The notes beneath the pieces are model-generated. The model had not been told where the DNA came from, searched no databases, and saw nothing but the letters and a program-made list of their open reading frames with translations. Shown here piece after piece: positions 36,159-47,743 of a DNA stretch of 64,000 nucleotides. A program made the position numbers and the translations under genes. Positions within the stretch are counted from its first letter, which is position 1, and every line of letters begins with the position of its first letter. Origin of the DNA: Zonotrichia leucophrys gambelii (lineage: Eukaryota > Chordata > Aves > Passeriformes > Passerellidae); the NCBI RefSeq assembly GCF_028769735.1, contig NC_088173.1, positions 68,880,463-68,944,462 of the forward strand. Direction: 5' to 3'.

Positions 36159-37705
36159 GTAAGTGCCTGCTGAGCCTGTTTGCTCATTTACTCCCATCAC
36201 CAGCTAAAAGACTTGTAAATGTGTTTGTAAACAGTGAGTTATGGGGTTCTGAGTTTGCTGTGCTGCAGGATAATGCAGGTCACGTAGTCCTGTACATTTA
36301 CTGCTGCAGGTTTTCAAACCAAACACGAGCAGGGTTTGTGAGGGGAAGGGGAGGCTGCACAGAGATGGGGTCAGTGCTTCACTGCCTGACAGTCTGCCCT
36401 TTAAAATACAGAGTAGCAGGGAATGAAGCAGCTTTACCAGGATTTAAACCTCAGCCTTTTGCTTAACTGCATAAATCTAATTTGGTCTGGTTTGCTTAAG
36501 CGCCTGAAAAGCTCAGGAGCACCAAGGGGATGCCTGAGCTGCAGCTTTGGGGTCTCTTGGACTCTGTGTTGCATTAGGGTCAGCCTAGGAATCATCTTCA
36601 ATATTTCCTACCTTGATCTGTGGCAGTGTGCACCTGAAAGTTCCTAGCAGACCTAAAATCAGGGCAGTCAAAACTGAATTTTTATTCCTTTCCCCACCAA
36701 AATCCACTCACTTTAGTTCTTCAGACACAGGCAACTTGTGTGCTCTTCTCTGTCTCTCTGCTGGGTGGGTTTGGCTTGACTCTGACTCATCTCTGAGCAC
36801 TCCTGGCGCAGCCAGATCTAAGCTATATTTAATTTTGGGTGATGCAATGACTTCAGCATTGAGGAACTCTCTTGGTCAGGTCATTCTCATCTCACACCCT
36901 CATTTGCTCTTTCCCCTGACAGCCTCTTCTTCATCCATGTAAATCCTTTTCAAATAGAGCTGAAATGACTGTTCCTGTAGTTCATCATTTAAGGGAATAG
37001 GGCACTTTTCCCTTTTTTTTTTGCATTCCTTCATTGGAAATCTGCACAGAATTCAGCACAAAACACTTGTGCACTTTCACAGGCCCCCACAGCCTTGACC
37101 AACCCTTCTGATGGACTCCTGGTTTCCTTGTGCTTCCCCGTCTAAGAATCTGTGTGTATTGCAGAAATGTCATGGTTTAATCATCAAATATTGATGGCCA
37201 AAGCTGCAGGAGAAACATATCCACTGCTTGTCTAAGGGATGGATGTCTGAAGTGTTTGGTAAGACCATTTAACACTGAAATATTTACAGTGTAAAAGGAA
37301 AGCCCTGCTAGCAATGTTGTGATGAGAGAATTGAATGCTAACACATTACTTTATATAGTAAAGAATTATAAATGCAGCCATGAAAAACAAAATCAGATAC
37401 TGGCCTGGAGTCTGGGCCTGATGCAACCTTATTTGGGTTGTTATTAAATCCCATCACCATGTCTATTAGGGCACAAAGAACTGCAGCTCAGGACTGAGCT
37501 GAACTCACCTGCCTGCTGCCTTTCACATAAATATAGATGATGAAATCAATTATACAAGAACCAGACTCCTTGCTGGCTCATTGCTCTCCTAGCAAGGAAT
37601 CACTGAAGTTTCCAGAAGTTCAGTTCTTCCTAAACTCTTCAGAAGCTGGGACAACAGATTACCTAAAGGAGATTGCAGACCTCCAGCATGTCTGGAACCA
37701 TGAAA

Positions 37706-37770
37706 AATATAATATAATATAATATAATATAATATAATATAATATAATATAATATAATATAATATAATAT
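37706..37770. repeat. (AATAT)13 microsatellite
   Basis: An uninterrupted 65-bp pentanucleotide array, then a switch to GAATAGAATAGAATC. Unlike the other AT arrays, no LTR is recognised around it. Confidence 0.95.
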
Positions 37771-37855
37771 GAATAGAATAGAATCACTCACCTGGGATGT
37801 GTGATTACTTCTGCACTGACATATTGCTTGAAGCAACCTCCTGTCTTAATTACAG

Positions 37856-37884
37856 ATGAGGATATCACACATTTATTTTGCAAT
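37856..37884 (+). other. Possible 29-bp exon, weak donor
   Basis: The acceptor CTCCTGTCTTAATTACAG is good; the donor AAT/GTGAAT is poor. The segment reads EDITHLFCN in the frame that would bridge candidates 36114 and 41398 in phase. Chance is likely. Confidence 0.15.
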
Positions 37885-40800
37885 GTGAATATCACTATAT
37901 ATATTTTTTTCCCAATTTGTGAGGAAAAAATTCCAGCCAAGTGTAGCTTGCTTCTGGTTAGCTGGTGTCATAATGGTGAGAAAAGGTAGGAAAGGGAGGG
38001 AAAAAAGTGGTTTCAGGTAAGATGAAGGCTGAGATTGGTGTGATATATTTGGCCATGAACTGGTTAAAAGACAGGAGTGCAGAGCCTCCAGGCAAGGCAG
38101 TGAAACAGATGGACAACTTTGCCCAAACTCTTGCTCAAAGAGGGAAGTGCTGGAGAATCTGTGATGAGAGAGATATAAATGAATATTCCAGGAAACCGGT
38201 AGGATTTGGGCTGAATCTTTAGCTGGTGCAAAGTGGAGTTCATGGAGCACTGAACTGAGGGTTGGACCTGTTGAACTTTTCCTATCTCTCCACTAAATGA
38301 AGTGGTGGAGACAAAAAAAGCAGTGTTGCTCCTGCCCAGGTGTGTGAACAGCAAAGTGTCTGCAGAGATAAGGGGAGAGCAGAGAGAAGATATTCCATAT
38401 GGAGGATATGCAGCAAGACAAACCAGGACACCACAGAATGCTTTGCAAATGTATTCCCTGCCTTAAATAAAACATTTTTCTCCTAAAAGAAACATTTCAA
38501 GAAGATAACCCAAAGCCAGACTGGCTGCAAATCACTGAGGTAACCACAGGGCAGCCTGTTAGAAATGTTGAGGACACCTTCAGCCCTCCTTGGGCAAGGT
38601 AAGGCAGCTCTTTCTCACCCCTAGACTGGATGTGCAGCTGGCAGCCAGTTTTTGTGCTTCCACTGCATTCAAGGCATGCAGAAACATTCCCTCCCATGCC
38701 ATACAGTCTTTTATTGCTGCTGGGCTGCTAAAGGATTATCCTTAATTCAGGTGATTTGCAGAGCATTCCAGTAACACTCTCTCACTGAGCCCTGTGCAAG
38801 AGATAACGATGAAAATGTATTTCAGACTGGAAAAAAGCTTCCTATCTCTTCCCCAGTCAAAAGTAATTCCACAGCAGCAAGGTACTGTACTCTGAGATGG
38901 ATTTTAATCTGCCTTACACCAGTTGAAATTAGAGAAACTTCAGGTGGAATCAGTACAGTTGTGGTAACATAAATCAAATCCTTTTTCAGCTCTGCATGAA
39001 GGGAGAGATTTTTATTTTTTTTTTCCCAAATAAAGGAGGATTGAAAGGCAGAATTCTCTTTCCCTACACATCCCTTCCCTGAATGTACTGATGAATTTCA
39101 GGTAGAATGAGTTAAGACAGGGCTGTGCACAAAGGGGATCAAGTAATGTTGACAAGAAGTAGCTGGTGACAACAGCAGTTAATACCAAGGAGGCTGAGAG
39201 AGGATTTAGTGGTTATGGCACTATTACACAGGCTGCTGGAGATAAGGCAGCAAGGAGGCAGCAGGAACAGAGTCAGCAAAAGACAAAAGGAATGAAAGGA
39301 GCAGCTTAGCCATTAGGAGAGCAAAACCACTTGGAGGTGTTTGTGCCCTTCACCTGTGGGCTTGGCTGTGGTGGCACGACAGGAAAATGGAGCCCTGCAG
39401 GTGGGAAAAGTATTTATTTATAATGTTCTATACAGCCAGGCAGATACATGGCCCCCTCACCAGCATTTTGCCCAGTTTGCTTGGCACTCTCACCATACCA
39501 GTGCATTCACTGGTGAAGGATTTGTTTCCTGTCCCCATGGTGGTGCCCACAGGGAGCAGCCCTGTGACTCTGCCACTCTCTTTCCACTCCTGATATCACA
39601 CAGAGGCTTTGTGCTGTAATTTACTCCTCCAGCCTGTGTCAGGAGATTGCTTTTCCTAAGGTCAGTGGCATTTTCAAAGAGCAAAGCAACAGATTTTTTG
39701 CAGGATGCAGCTGCCATGTCCTGAGCAGGTGCCCAGATGCCATCGCCAGCCAGGCAACAAGGTGACAGGAACATTGATGTACTGACATGGAGCAGGAAAA
39801 AAAAGAATTTCTAAGTGCTTTTGAACTGCTTGGAACTCTCCTTTAGCCAACAGATTCAAAGAACTGGAGACAACAAGCACAAAACTGTGCTGAATAGGGA
39901 TGAAAGAAGCATGGATTCAATGCTTTCACCCAGCTGAGTGCATCAAGCTGCAGCTCTGTGACAACCCCCTGGTCCTGGCACTTGGGAACTGCAGACAAAA
40001 AGCCCTGGCCCTGCTGACCAGCTCACACTCACAGAGGGGACAGGCTGCCAGCCCCAGGCATGTGTTCTGCCCAGAGGATTGATAATTTTCATCTCTCTTT
40101 TTAACCACCTAGAGGCCAAGACTTCCCTGGAGTTCAGTATTTATCTGCACTAAAGAGTAAAGTTTTACTTTTTAATAAGGAAAAGCAGGTGGAGGCTTCA
40201 AAGCTGTGGCTTTTATCAACAGAACATCTTTTTTCCTATTTACTTGTTTGTTTAAGTGTGAGTATTTAGGGACTACCAAGAAAGAGGTGCTCATCCAGCT
40301 GTCTTTTGGACACAGAACAATTTGGAAGATTTTACCTTGCGAGAACAAATACTCACCTCTTGTAACTGAGTAAGAGTATTCTTTACCTTCATTACAAATA
40401 ACTGTTCAGCATGGAGATTTCAAATGTACAACACCAAGAGCAACACTGAACGAGGTTTAAAAGAGGGGACAATATCCCACTTTCTTTTTGTCTCCCTGTT
40501 TTTAACATGTGCCAACTACCCCAAAACCTGTTCTGGCAGCTGGGGACCAGCAAGCCAAATCTGGGCACGTGGATTTCCACCAAAAACCTTTGATCCTCAT
40601 GCCTTGTGCTGGTCAGGGTGTAGCCATCACTGTGGCCATGCAGGTTTTTAGGATTGTGGCCACAGTGACCCTGGGGCTGTTCCTGCTGGCAGCAAGCTGC
40701 AGAGCAGCCCCAGCAGAGCTGAGGATGAGGCTCCTGGATGTGGTCATGCAATGGTTTACATTTGGCACGAGTTCCCCTCAGCTCTGAGCAAAGCTGTGCC

Positions 40801-41397
40801 AGCAGAGCGGTGGGAGCTGCACTGCATTTAAATGAGAGCCTGAAAAGAGCTCGGAGCTGCTCAGATGGCAAAGACATCTGCATCAACATCCTCAGCCCAA
40901 GGATATGAAAGGCACACATCTCCAAGTGCCAGGGCACAGTGTTAAGTTCACCAATGGCATGCAAAAATCAAGACAATACAGTCTTGGCTACTGATCTGTT
41001 GAATCTGTTAGCAAAAAGAACCTTAAAATAAAAACCACCCCAAGAAACCATTGAGCACAGATGACTTCAATGAGACTCTCCCCATCTCCTGCAGCAAGTT
41101 CATTTCCCACAGAGAATAATTGACAGAGAATGGCAGTTGCAACCCTTGTGTGTGTGTGTGAGAGAGAGAGACTGTCTCTGTATCTCAAAGCATATTTTTA
41201 TGAGGTTCTGGAAAGAAGCTGGTCTGGGATAATTGTTGCTGGAGACACTGAGAGGCACTGAAAGCACCAGCAGGCATTTTTTGACTAAACCCAAGAAATT
41301 CGTAAAATGTAAGACACAGTGTGAAAGGAGGGGGGAAAAAAAGAGAAGAAAAGAAAAAAGAAAGCCCACTAACCTCCCCCAAACCCAAACTCTGCAG
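37885..41397. other. Unique DNA, nothing recognised
   Basis: About 3.5 kb with no repeat family recognised. A 190-codon minus frame at 40392-40964 has no recognisable motif and is overlapped by open frames on plus. A short (GT)n-(GA)n dinucleotide junction lies at 41149-41171. Confidence 0.45.
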
Positions 41398-41482
41398 TTG
41401 CGAAGCCAAAGGAGCCCTCTGAAGACAGACAGTAAAGTCGACTCCCTGCAACGGAGAGTTCTTGCAATAAGAGAACACACAA
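41398..41482 (+). other. Candidate coding exon, coiled-coil-like
   Basis: An 85-bp segment with acceptor CCCAAACTCTGCAG and donor CACAA/GTGAGAA. Frame 0 is the only open frame and reads LRSQRSPLKTDSK then VDSLQRRVLAIREHT, with a heptad-like V-L-V-L spacing. Three CpGs (TTGCGA, GTCGAC, CAACGG) in an otherwise CpG-poor region fit purifying selection. It leaves phase 1, compatible with 46911. Family not recognised. Confidence 0.35.
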
Positions 41483-44251
41483 GTGAGAATTTTTTTTCTT
41501 TCCTCATGACCTGGAAAAAAAGTCTTTGATATTCTGAAGGGAATTAGGGAAAAAAAAATTGAAAGTGAGTGAACTTCACTAACAGCCTTCTCCCCATCCC
41601 TGCCCCTTGGCAAAAGGATATTTTCTGACAGAATACTCTCCTGTTTGAAAATGCTTTTTGCCTGCTATTAATTATTTTTCTGGAAGTTTTCTATCTCCTT
41701 TCTGAAGGCTTATCTGTCTGATTTATTCATATTTCTTAATGTCTGGAGTTTTACCTTATAGACAAGAGCAAAATTAATTGTGTGTCTGGGAAAGGGGCGT
41801 GGAAATGTGTGGTGCTTGGGAAGGCCAGCACAGGCAGAAGATCTCTAGTAATGTGTTAAATCTATAATACTTTACAATACAATATTTTAAAAGTAACAAC
41901 TTGAATCAGTAATGCATTTTGCTTAATTGCTTCTGGTAGGTTATTACTTAGCTGGAAAATTCAGGAGTAACTAACAGGAGTTCTCTTAGCAAGGAGAGAG
42001 AAACCTCAGCCCTTAGATATTTTTCTCTGCCTCCAAAAGCTACCAAAAAGGAGATATATCCATATCCACAAAAACCTTTGCCTTAGCTTATGAAATAGAG
42101 GTAGATTTAAAATCTTTCCTCTGCAGCACTTAGCAAGTGAGCCTTATATGCAATATGGGGAGCTGAGCAGCACTTGTCCTACATGGATTAGCACACAGGA
42201 AATTTTCTTTTTAATTATTCTTCCCACATATAATTATGTTTGAGGTCCCCTTTCATGCTGTGAGTGGGTAGAGGACACCCTGAGAGTGGGAATGCCTCAC
42301 TCCACAGATTGTGAGTGATTCCTCAGCAGTGCTGCCTCACAGCAGATTTTGGATAACACATGGAAACAATTCAAACTGGCATCAGCTGCTAAAGTGGCTA
42401 CAGCTGCCCATTAAAAAGTAATTGCTTTTCACTGCCATTAAAAAAAATTCATTTGATTTTTCATCTTTGCTCTACAGTTGAGACTCTTTTATGCACCTGT
42501 CAGTATCATGATGTTGCCTGAAGAATGAAATTTCCTCCAAGCATCTGTTTCAGCTGATTGAATATTCTCTTACTGTATAAGATGAGTCCATTGTCTGATG
42601 AATGCATGGGATTTAATTTCTGTAAAACATGTCAGGGACTCCTAAGCTTGTGTATGCAAATTCTTTACCTCTGTGAAAGAGCCATCATCTTTGCATGTTG
42701 ATGGATCACTTTCAAGGGACAAGGCAGATAATTAATTTATTACATATATATTTGGTTGAAAATATAAAAGGGAGATTTAACAGAGAGAACAATTAAGAAG
42801 ATGTGAAAAGTTTACAGAATTAGGAGTGCTGGCAGTGCAGATTGGGTTTCCTCACAAAGAGCCTTTGTCAGGGACACATTGATATTCTAGGTAAGTCCAG
42901 ACACTTCTAGGGTTTTTTTTTTGTTGTTGTGACTTTTTATTCGTGGTTTACTTTAGATTATCTTTTCTCCTTTTTTCTTTTTTTTTTTTTTTTTGGTTGT
43001 CTGAGGTTTTACAGTAGCTGCTCTGAGATGTACAAATTACAGAGCTAAACACAAAATGAAGTGGAAATGGGAAATTAGTTTACTGTGCAGTACACTCTGG
43101 CTGATGGATGGCTACAGTTCACTTTCAGCTTGCTTTGAAAACAATTCTGCTTTAAAAGTAATCTTTGTGAGCTGACTTTCCTTTTCACTCTCCCAGAAAA
43201 GAAAGAACAAAAAACCACAATAAGGCTTGTTCTTAACTTGAATTGACTCGACATCATTACTTTGAGATAAAACCCGGGCTCAGACAAGGCAGTTTGGCAC
43301 TTTAGCCCAGGTTGCCACTGTAAATTAGAGCTTTCCTGAGGAGACAGCCCCAGGCTGGTGTAAATCAGGAGCAGCAGCCCAGGGGCTGGGAGAGCACCTC
43401 TGATCCAAACAAACCCAGGGAATAGCACAGCAAAGGAGGTTGCTGTGGCTACAGAGGGAAAAAACCCAAACACCCCAACTTTTCCAGGAGTTTTCCCACA
43501 AATCAACAATGTCCAGTCCTGGTGGGTTTAGCAAACCTGCTTCAAGCTGGCATTTAAATGTGAATGGCTGGGCAGGAGATCTGACATCACACAGCCCCAC
43601 CAGGCTCAGATTATTTTTGTTGCAGCCTCTTTGCCTGCCCACCCAGTACCAGAAACTTTGGGTAATATGGCCCCAAAATGGCCTGAGCCAAAGCAGCTCC
43701 ATCCTGGCTGAGCAATCCAAGGATTAATGCACTGCTTAGTGCTACAGAAAATGTTCTGTATTAATGCCAAGCTGCTGCCTGCCCTGCCCTCACAACTGGA
43801 TAAGCAATTCTGTCTCTCAAGGCTGTTTGATAAAGCTTTAGACCCATCCTGCATGTCCAGGAGGTGATACAGCTGCAGGGATATGAAAAAATACTCTGGC
43901 TGCAGTAAAAGCAGCTAAGAACAGTTCCTTGGGGCTCTCCAAAACCAGATTTATTTTTTTAAAATCACCACAAGTATCAGCATTCCAACATCAACCTCGT
44001 GCATTGCAGAATAATGCAAAAATTTCCTTTTGAGATTTAAGTGCTGTGGGCAGGTTATGGATCTGGTTTTTATTAAAACAATAGGGATTTTTCTTCATAT
44101 GCTGATTCATTCAGTTTTCTTTCTGGTTTCATAGAAGAGAAAGTGCCGGAGACAATTACAGGCCAGTTGCCTGGAGGGCTCAAGGCAGGCTGTGGTTGTT
44201 GTGGGGAGTGCAAGGGGTTCTTTAGCCACATGGTGAATAATCCTGTATAAA
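41483..44251. other. Unique DNA with T-rich tract
   Basis: No gene or repeat family recognised. A long poly-T/C tract lies at 42967-42995. Open frames at 43075-43854 overlap on both strands without recognisable motifs. Confidence 0.45.
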
Positions 44252-44342
44252 ATTGGAATAATAGACTGATTTTAGTTGGAAGGAACCTTAAAGAACATCT
44301 CATTCCAAACATCTCATGTGGTCAGAGACACCTCCCCCTAGA
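44252..44342 (-). mobile_element. CR1 LINE 3' fragment
   Basis: GGAATAATAGACTGATTTTA, GTTGGAAGGAACCTTAAAGA and ACATCTCATTCCAAACATCT match a diverged reverse-complemented CR1 tail. Confidence 0.75.
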
Positions 44343-45399
44343 CTAGGTTATTACTGAATGCCTATTTCCTCTATTTGATGCTTAAAACAACATTTTTAGG
44401 TGATTGCTTAACAGTCTTACCACTGATAACAAGAGTGACAGCAGCACAAACTCCTACACCAAAAACTTCATACCTGCTCACTGATTTTTATCCAAATCCT
44501 TTGCCATAACCACATGATCCACCCTCCTCCTCAAAAAAATCCCCAAGCTGAAAAGGATGCTCAGGTCCTCACTGCCAAATTGTTCCTCCTAGAAATAAAT
44601 GCTGCTCTGGGAGGCTACAACAGAGCTCCTGGTAAATGAAAGTGGGAAAATCAGGGAATGGCAGCAGATTGTTCCCAACCAGGGGCAGTTTATCACTGGG
44701 TTTGACAAGGGGACTGCTGGCAGGCAGTGTGTACCCACAGGGGAGGTGAGGTAATGCAGGCAGGAGCATTAAGTTTCCATGGGGTCACGTTTTCATAGCT
44801 GATGGCACAAAATGCAATTAGAGAGGGAGAAAAATTAGATTTAGTGACTTCTCATCTATAAACACAGGAGCTGGAGCCGCATTTCAAAGCAGTGCACAGT
44901 GAGATGCAAATGGCTGAGTGGCTGCTTCGTTTGAGAGACATGCTCCTCGAGTCTTTGGCCAAGATAAGGAATCAAGGGCAGTTATCTCAGTGTGGAGGAG
45001 ATTGAAGATTAGAGATCTCTTTTAAAATATTCATAGAATGCTTGAAGCATTCCATCAATGGATATCAGCAGTCCCTGGATAAGATTTCATTCTGCAATAC
45101 AGACTCTGATGATTTTATATTCTTATTGAGGACCAGGAAGGGAAGATGGTTCCTCCTTTGTACCTCCTCCTCCTTTCTCCTCCAACTTCTGTCTGAAATG
45201 AATGTTTTTCCTACAAAGTTATTACATCATCCACTTTATTAAATGATGACCTAACCCAGCCTTTTTAATGTCCAACACCTATGTGGCAACTAAATTTATT
45301 CTTCAGTTTTAAAAGGAAATAAATTGTTCTGATTTTATCTTGCTCTATGACTTTGAGAAGCTGGTGTCTCCAAGCTGGTAATCTGCAAAACTTTGCTCT

Positions 45400-45475
45400 A
45401 ACCTCTGAATTTCTAGGAGCTGCAGCAATGATTCTTAACCTCTGTTTGGATTTCTAGGAGCTACAGCAATGATCC
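45400..45475. repeat. Two-copy ~41-bp tandem duplication
   Basis: ATTTCTAGGAGCTGCAGCAA (from 45409) recurs as ATTTCTAGGAGCTACAGCAA (from 45450), each near AACCTCTG. It is a simple local duplication. Confidence 0.8.
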
Positions 45476-46910
45476 TTTCTGACAATGATGGGAAAAATGT
45501 TTATTTTTGTCTAAAATCACGTTCAAGGAAGGAGTAATTTGGTTATATGATGCAATACCTATTTTTATATGGCTCTATTTTCAAAAAATGGTATTCTCAT
45601 CATGCTTAAATAAAAACAAATATTAAAACATAAATGTCCAAGCCCATTAATGTTTCTTTGTTCTTTAATGGAAGAGGAGAATCTGCCAATCCTTTGTCAA
45701 TCCTCTGCTTGGCTTCCCTGAGAAATGAGATTATATAAAGTATTTCTATCAGGGTTTAAGTTATGTCTCAAATAATAGTTGTGAGGTTGTGTTATCTGAA
45801 AGGGGAGGGAAAATAATTGCTTTAACCTTGAGTAGAAACCATTACATTGGGGATGTTTAATGGGACTTTAACCACATAAGAGTTAAATGTTTGATTCCAG
45901 GGCTCTGTCTGTAGGAGCAGGAAATTAAGGAATAGTTTTACAAGGCTATTCATCTTACCTCAAGATAGATAACCAAAGCAGGAGCCTGGATCCTACCTGT
46001 ATCCAGTGAAAGAGTTTCTTAATGAAGTATGACTTAATTAGTTGGTATTTGACGTCTGGCTGTGGGATAAATCCTACCAAAGTGAACATTTTGAAAAGCC
46101 AGGCTGAAACCACATCACAAGGAATATTCACATAGACAGGAAGACATGTATAAATCAGACAACTTTTCCTCCTTTGCAGACATCATCACTCACAAATCAT
46201 CTTTAATGTGTGTTATAAAAATAATTAATGGCCCAATTATAACTTATTTTTTCCCCACAGTACTTCAAACACCTAATGTGTGTAGGCATGCTCAGAAAAT
46301 CCCAGGAAGTGCCTGTTTGCATCTGGAGGAGCCTGGAGATCTTTGAAAATCTGCTTCTGAGGGGATTTAAAAATGCTTTTAGCCTTTTTTTTAATATGAA
46401 CTTTCCTGCTGTTATGTTCATTCCTTACAATAATGAAATGCAGCGTGGTAGAACGAGGGAGAGATTCCCTCCAAATAGGTTTGGAAGCTGCACAGCAGCA
46501 CTTACAAATTGCTTTTTGACTGGAATGATTCAACATCAGAGAGTTGTTAGCTCCAGTCATAGATGCACAGATCTGGTTTGTTAAAGGCTGGCTTTGCCAA
46601 ACAAATCAACATCTCGGAGTGTTGCAAGGAAGCTGAAGCTTGGACTTCTTATTCAACAAGAAGAGTCTGCCGGTAAATCCCATAGCATTGCTTTTGTTTT
46701 AAAATAAACTGTGGTGTGAATTCAACATAAAAGCAGACATGGAGCATGTTGTCTGATATTTTGGCTTGGGTTCTAATCAACACTGTTTACTCAAGTGAAA
46801 CGTGGTGATAAATGCTCTGAATCAGAAGCATGTTGTGATGTGCTGCAAAACCCTCAGTGTTAAATTGGCTTTTTCCCCTCCTGACTGAAACTCTTTCATT
46901 GTTTGAACAG

Positions 46911-46943
46911 AGACAACAAAAACCAATTTCGTCAAGGAACCTT
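46911..46943 (+). other. Candidate 33-bp coding microexon
   Basis: The acceptor CTTTCATTGTTTGAACAG and donor CCTT/GTAAGTC are both good. All frames are open, so the reading is set by neighbours: phase 1 in gives TTKTNFVKEP, joining in phase with candidates 41398 and 47125. Confidence 0.3.
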
Positions 46944-47124
46944 GTAAGTCAAACTCTGCATGTATCAAAGCCTATTCAATGAGCCTTAAGCTTCTATAAC
47001 ATAACTTGTAAAAAGCAAATTATTTAAAGAAGATTCAAATTGAAAACCCCAAGTTTGATTTTGGTTTTTTGGATTTTTTACTTATGTCTCCAATAAACTC
47101 TAATCCTTTTATTTTTCTTCACAG

Positions 47125-47218
47125 TTTTTCCTAATTTCATTTATGCAAGTGAGAATTGGGAATGCCAGCACAGAGTCACAGAGAAGTATGAAGGAAAGAA
47201 GCCTTTGCATAAGACTTG
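47125..47218 (+). other. Candidate coding exon, unrecognised
   Basis: A 94-bp segment with a strong acceptor (TTTTATTTTTCTTCACAG) and a good donor (ACTTG/GTAAGA). In the phase set by 46911 it reads FPNFIYASENWECQHRV then TEKYEGKKPLHKT, which is polar and protein-like. Another frame is also open. It ends 122 bp before solo LTR copy 5. I do not recognise the protein, and no phase-compatible next exon was found before 54 kb. Confidence 0.33.
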
Positions 47219-47340
47219 GTAAGATTTTTTTTTTTTTTTTTATAGTTGTTGTGAATATTTAGAAGACTCATTTCAGCACTGCTGCATTTCATTGTTTGGG
47301 CCTCTGGGCAAACCAACCTTCCTTCCTGCCCACTGTCCTT

Positions 47341-47743
47341 TGTGGCATTTGCATCCCTTCACCCAGGATTTTTCTCCTGGGAAGCTGAGAAACCTCAGAG
47401 AAAAGGAAAACAATTCTTATCTCATTTGCTTCTCCTGTGTTGTGCTCATGTGGAATGTGTTTGGAGATTGTTCACCCACAGGTGATTGTTCCATTGGATT
47501 CTGCTGGGAGTTGTTTCCACTCTGTGGCCAATCAGGGCCAAGCTGTGTTGGGACTCTGGAGAGAGTCAGGAGTTTTCATTATTGTCTTTTTAGCATTCTG
47601 TAAGTATCCTTTCTGTATTCTTTAGTATAGTTTAATATTCTTTAATATAATATAGTATCATAAAATAATGAATTAGCCTTCTGAGAACATGTAGTCCGAT
47701 GCATCATTCCTGGCTTTGTCAAGGCTTCCCTGCAAATACAATA
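47341..47743 (+). mobile_element. Solo LTR, family A copy 5
   Basis: A 403-bp LTR with perfect 6-bp target duplication GTCCTT (47335-47340 and 47744-47749). It contains CACCCAGGATTTTTCTCCTG, the CTGTGGCCAATCAGGGCC CCAAT region, a TAGTATAG/TAATATAATATAG AT core and CATAAAATAATGAATTAGCC. The order CCAAT, AT-rich TATA-like core, then A-rich signal fixes the sense as plus. Confidence 0.9.

Noticed and set aside
40392..40964. 190-codon minus open frame as a gene
   Set aside because: Both strands are open here, no family motif is recognisable, and there is no splice support.
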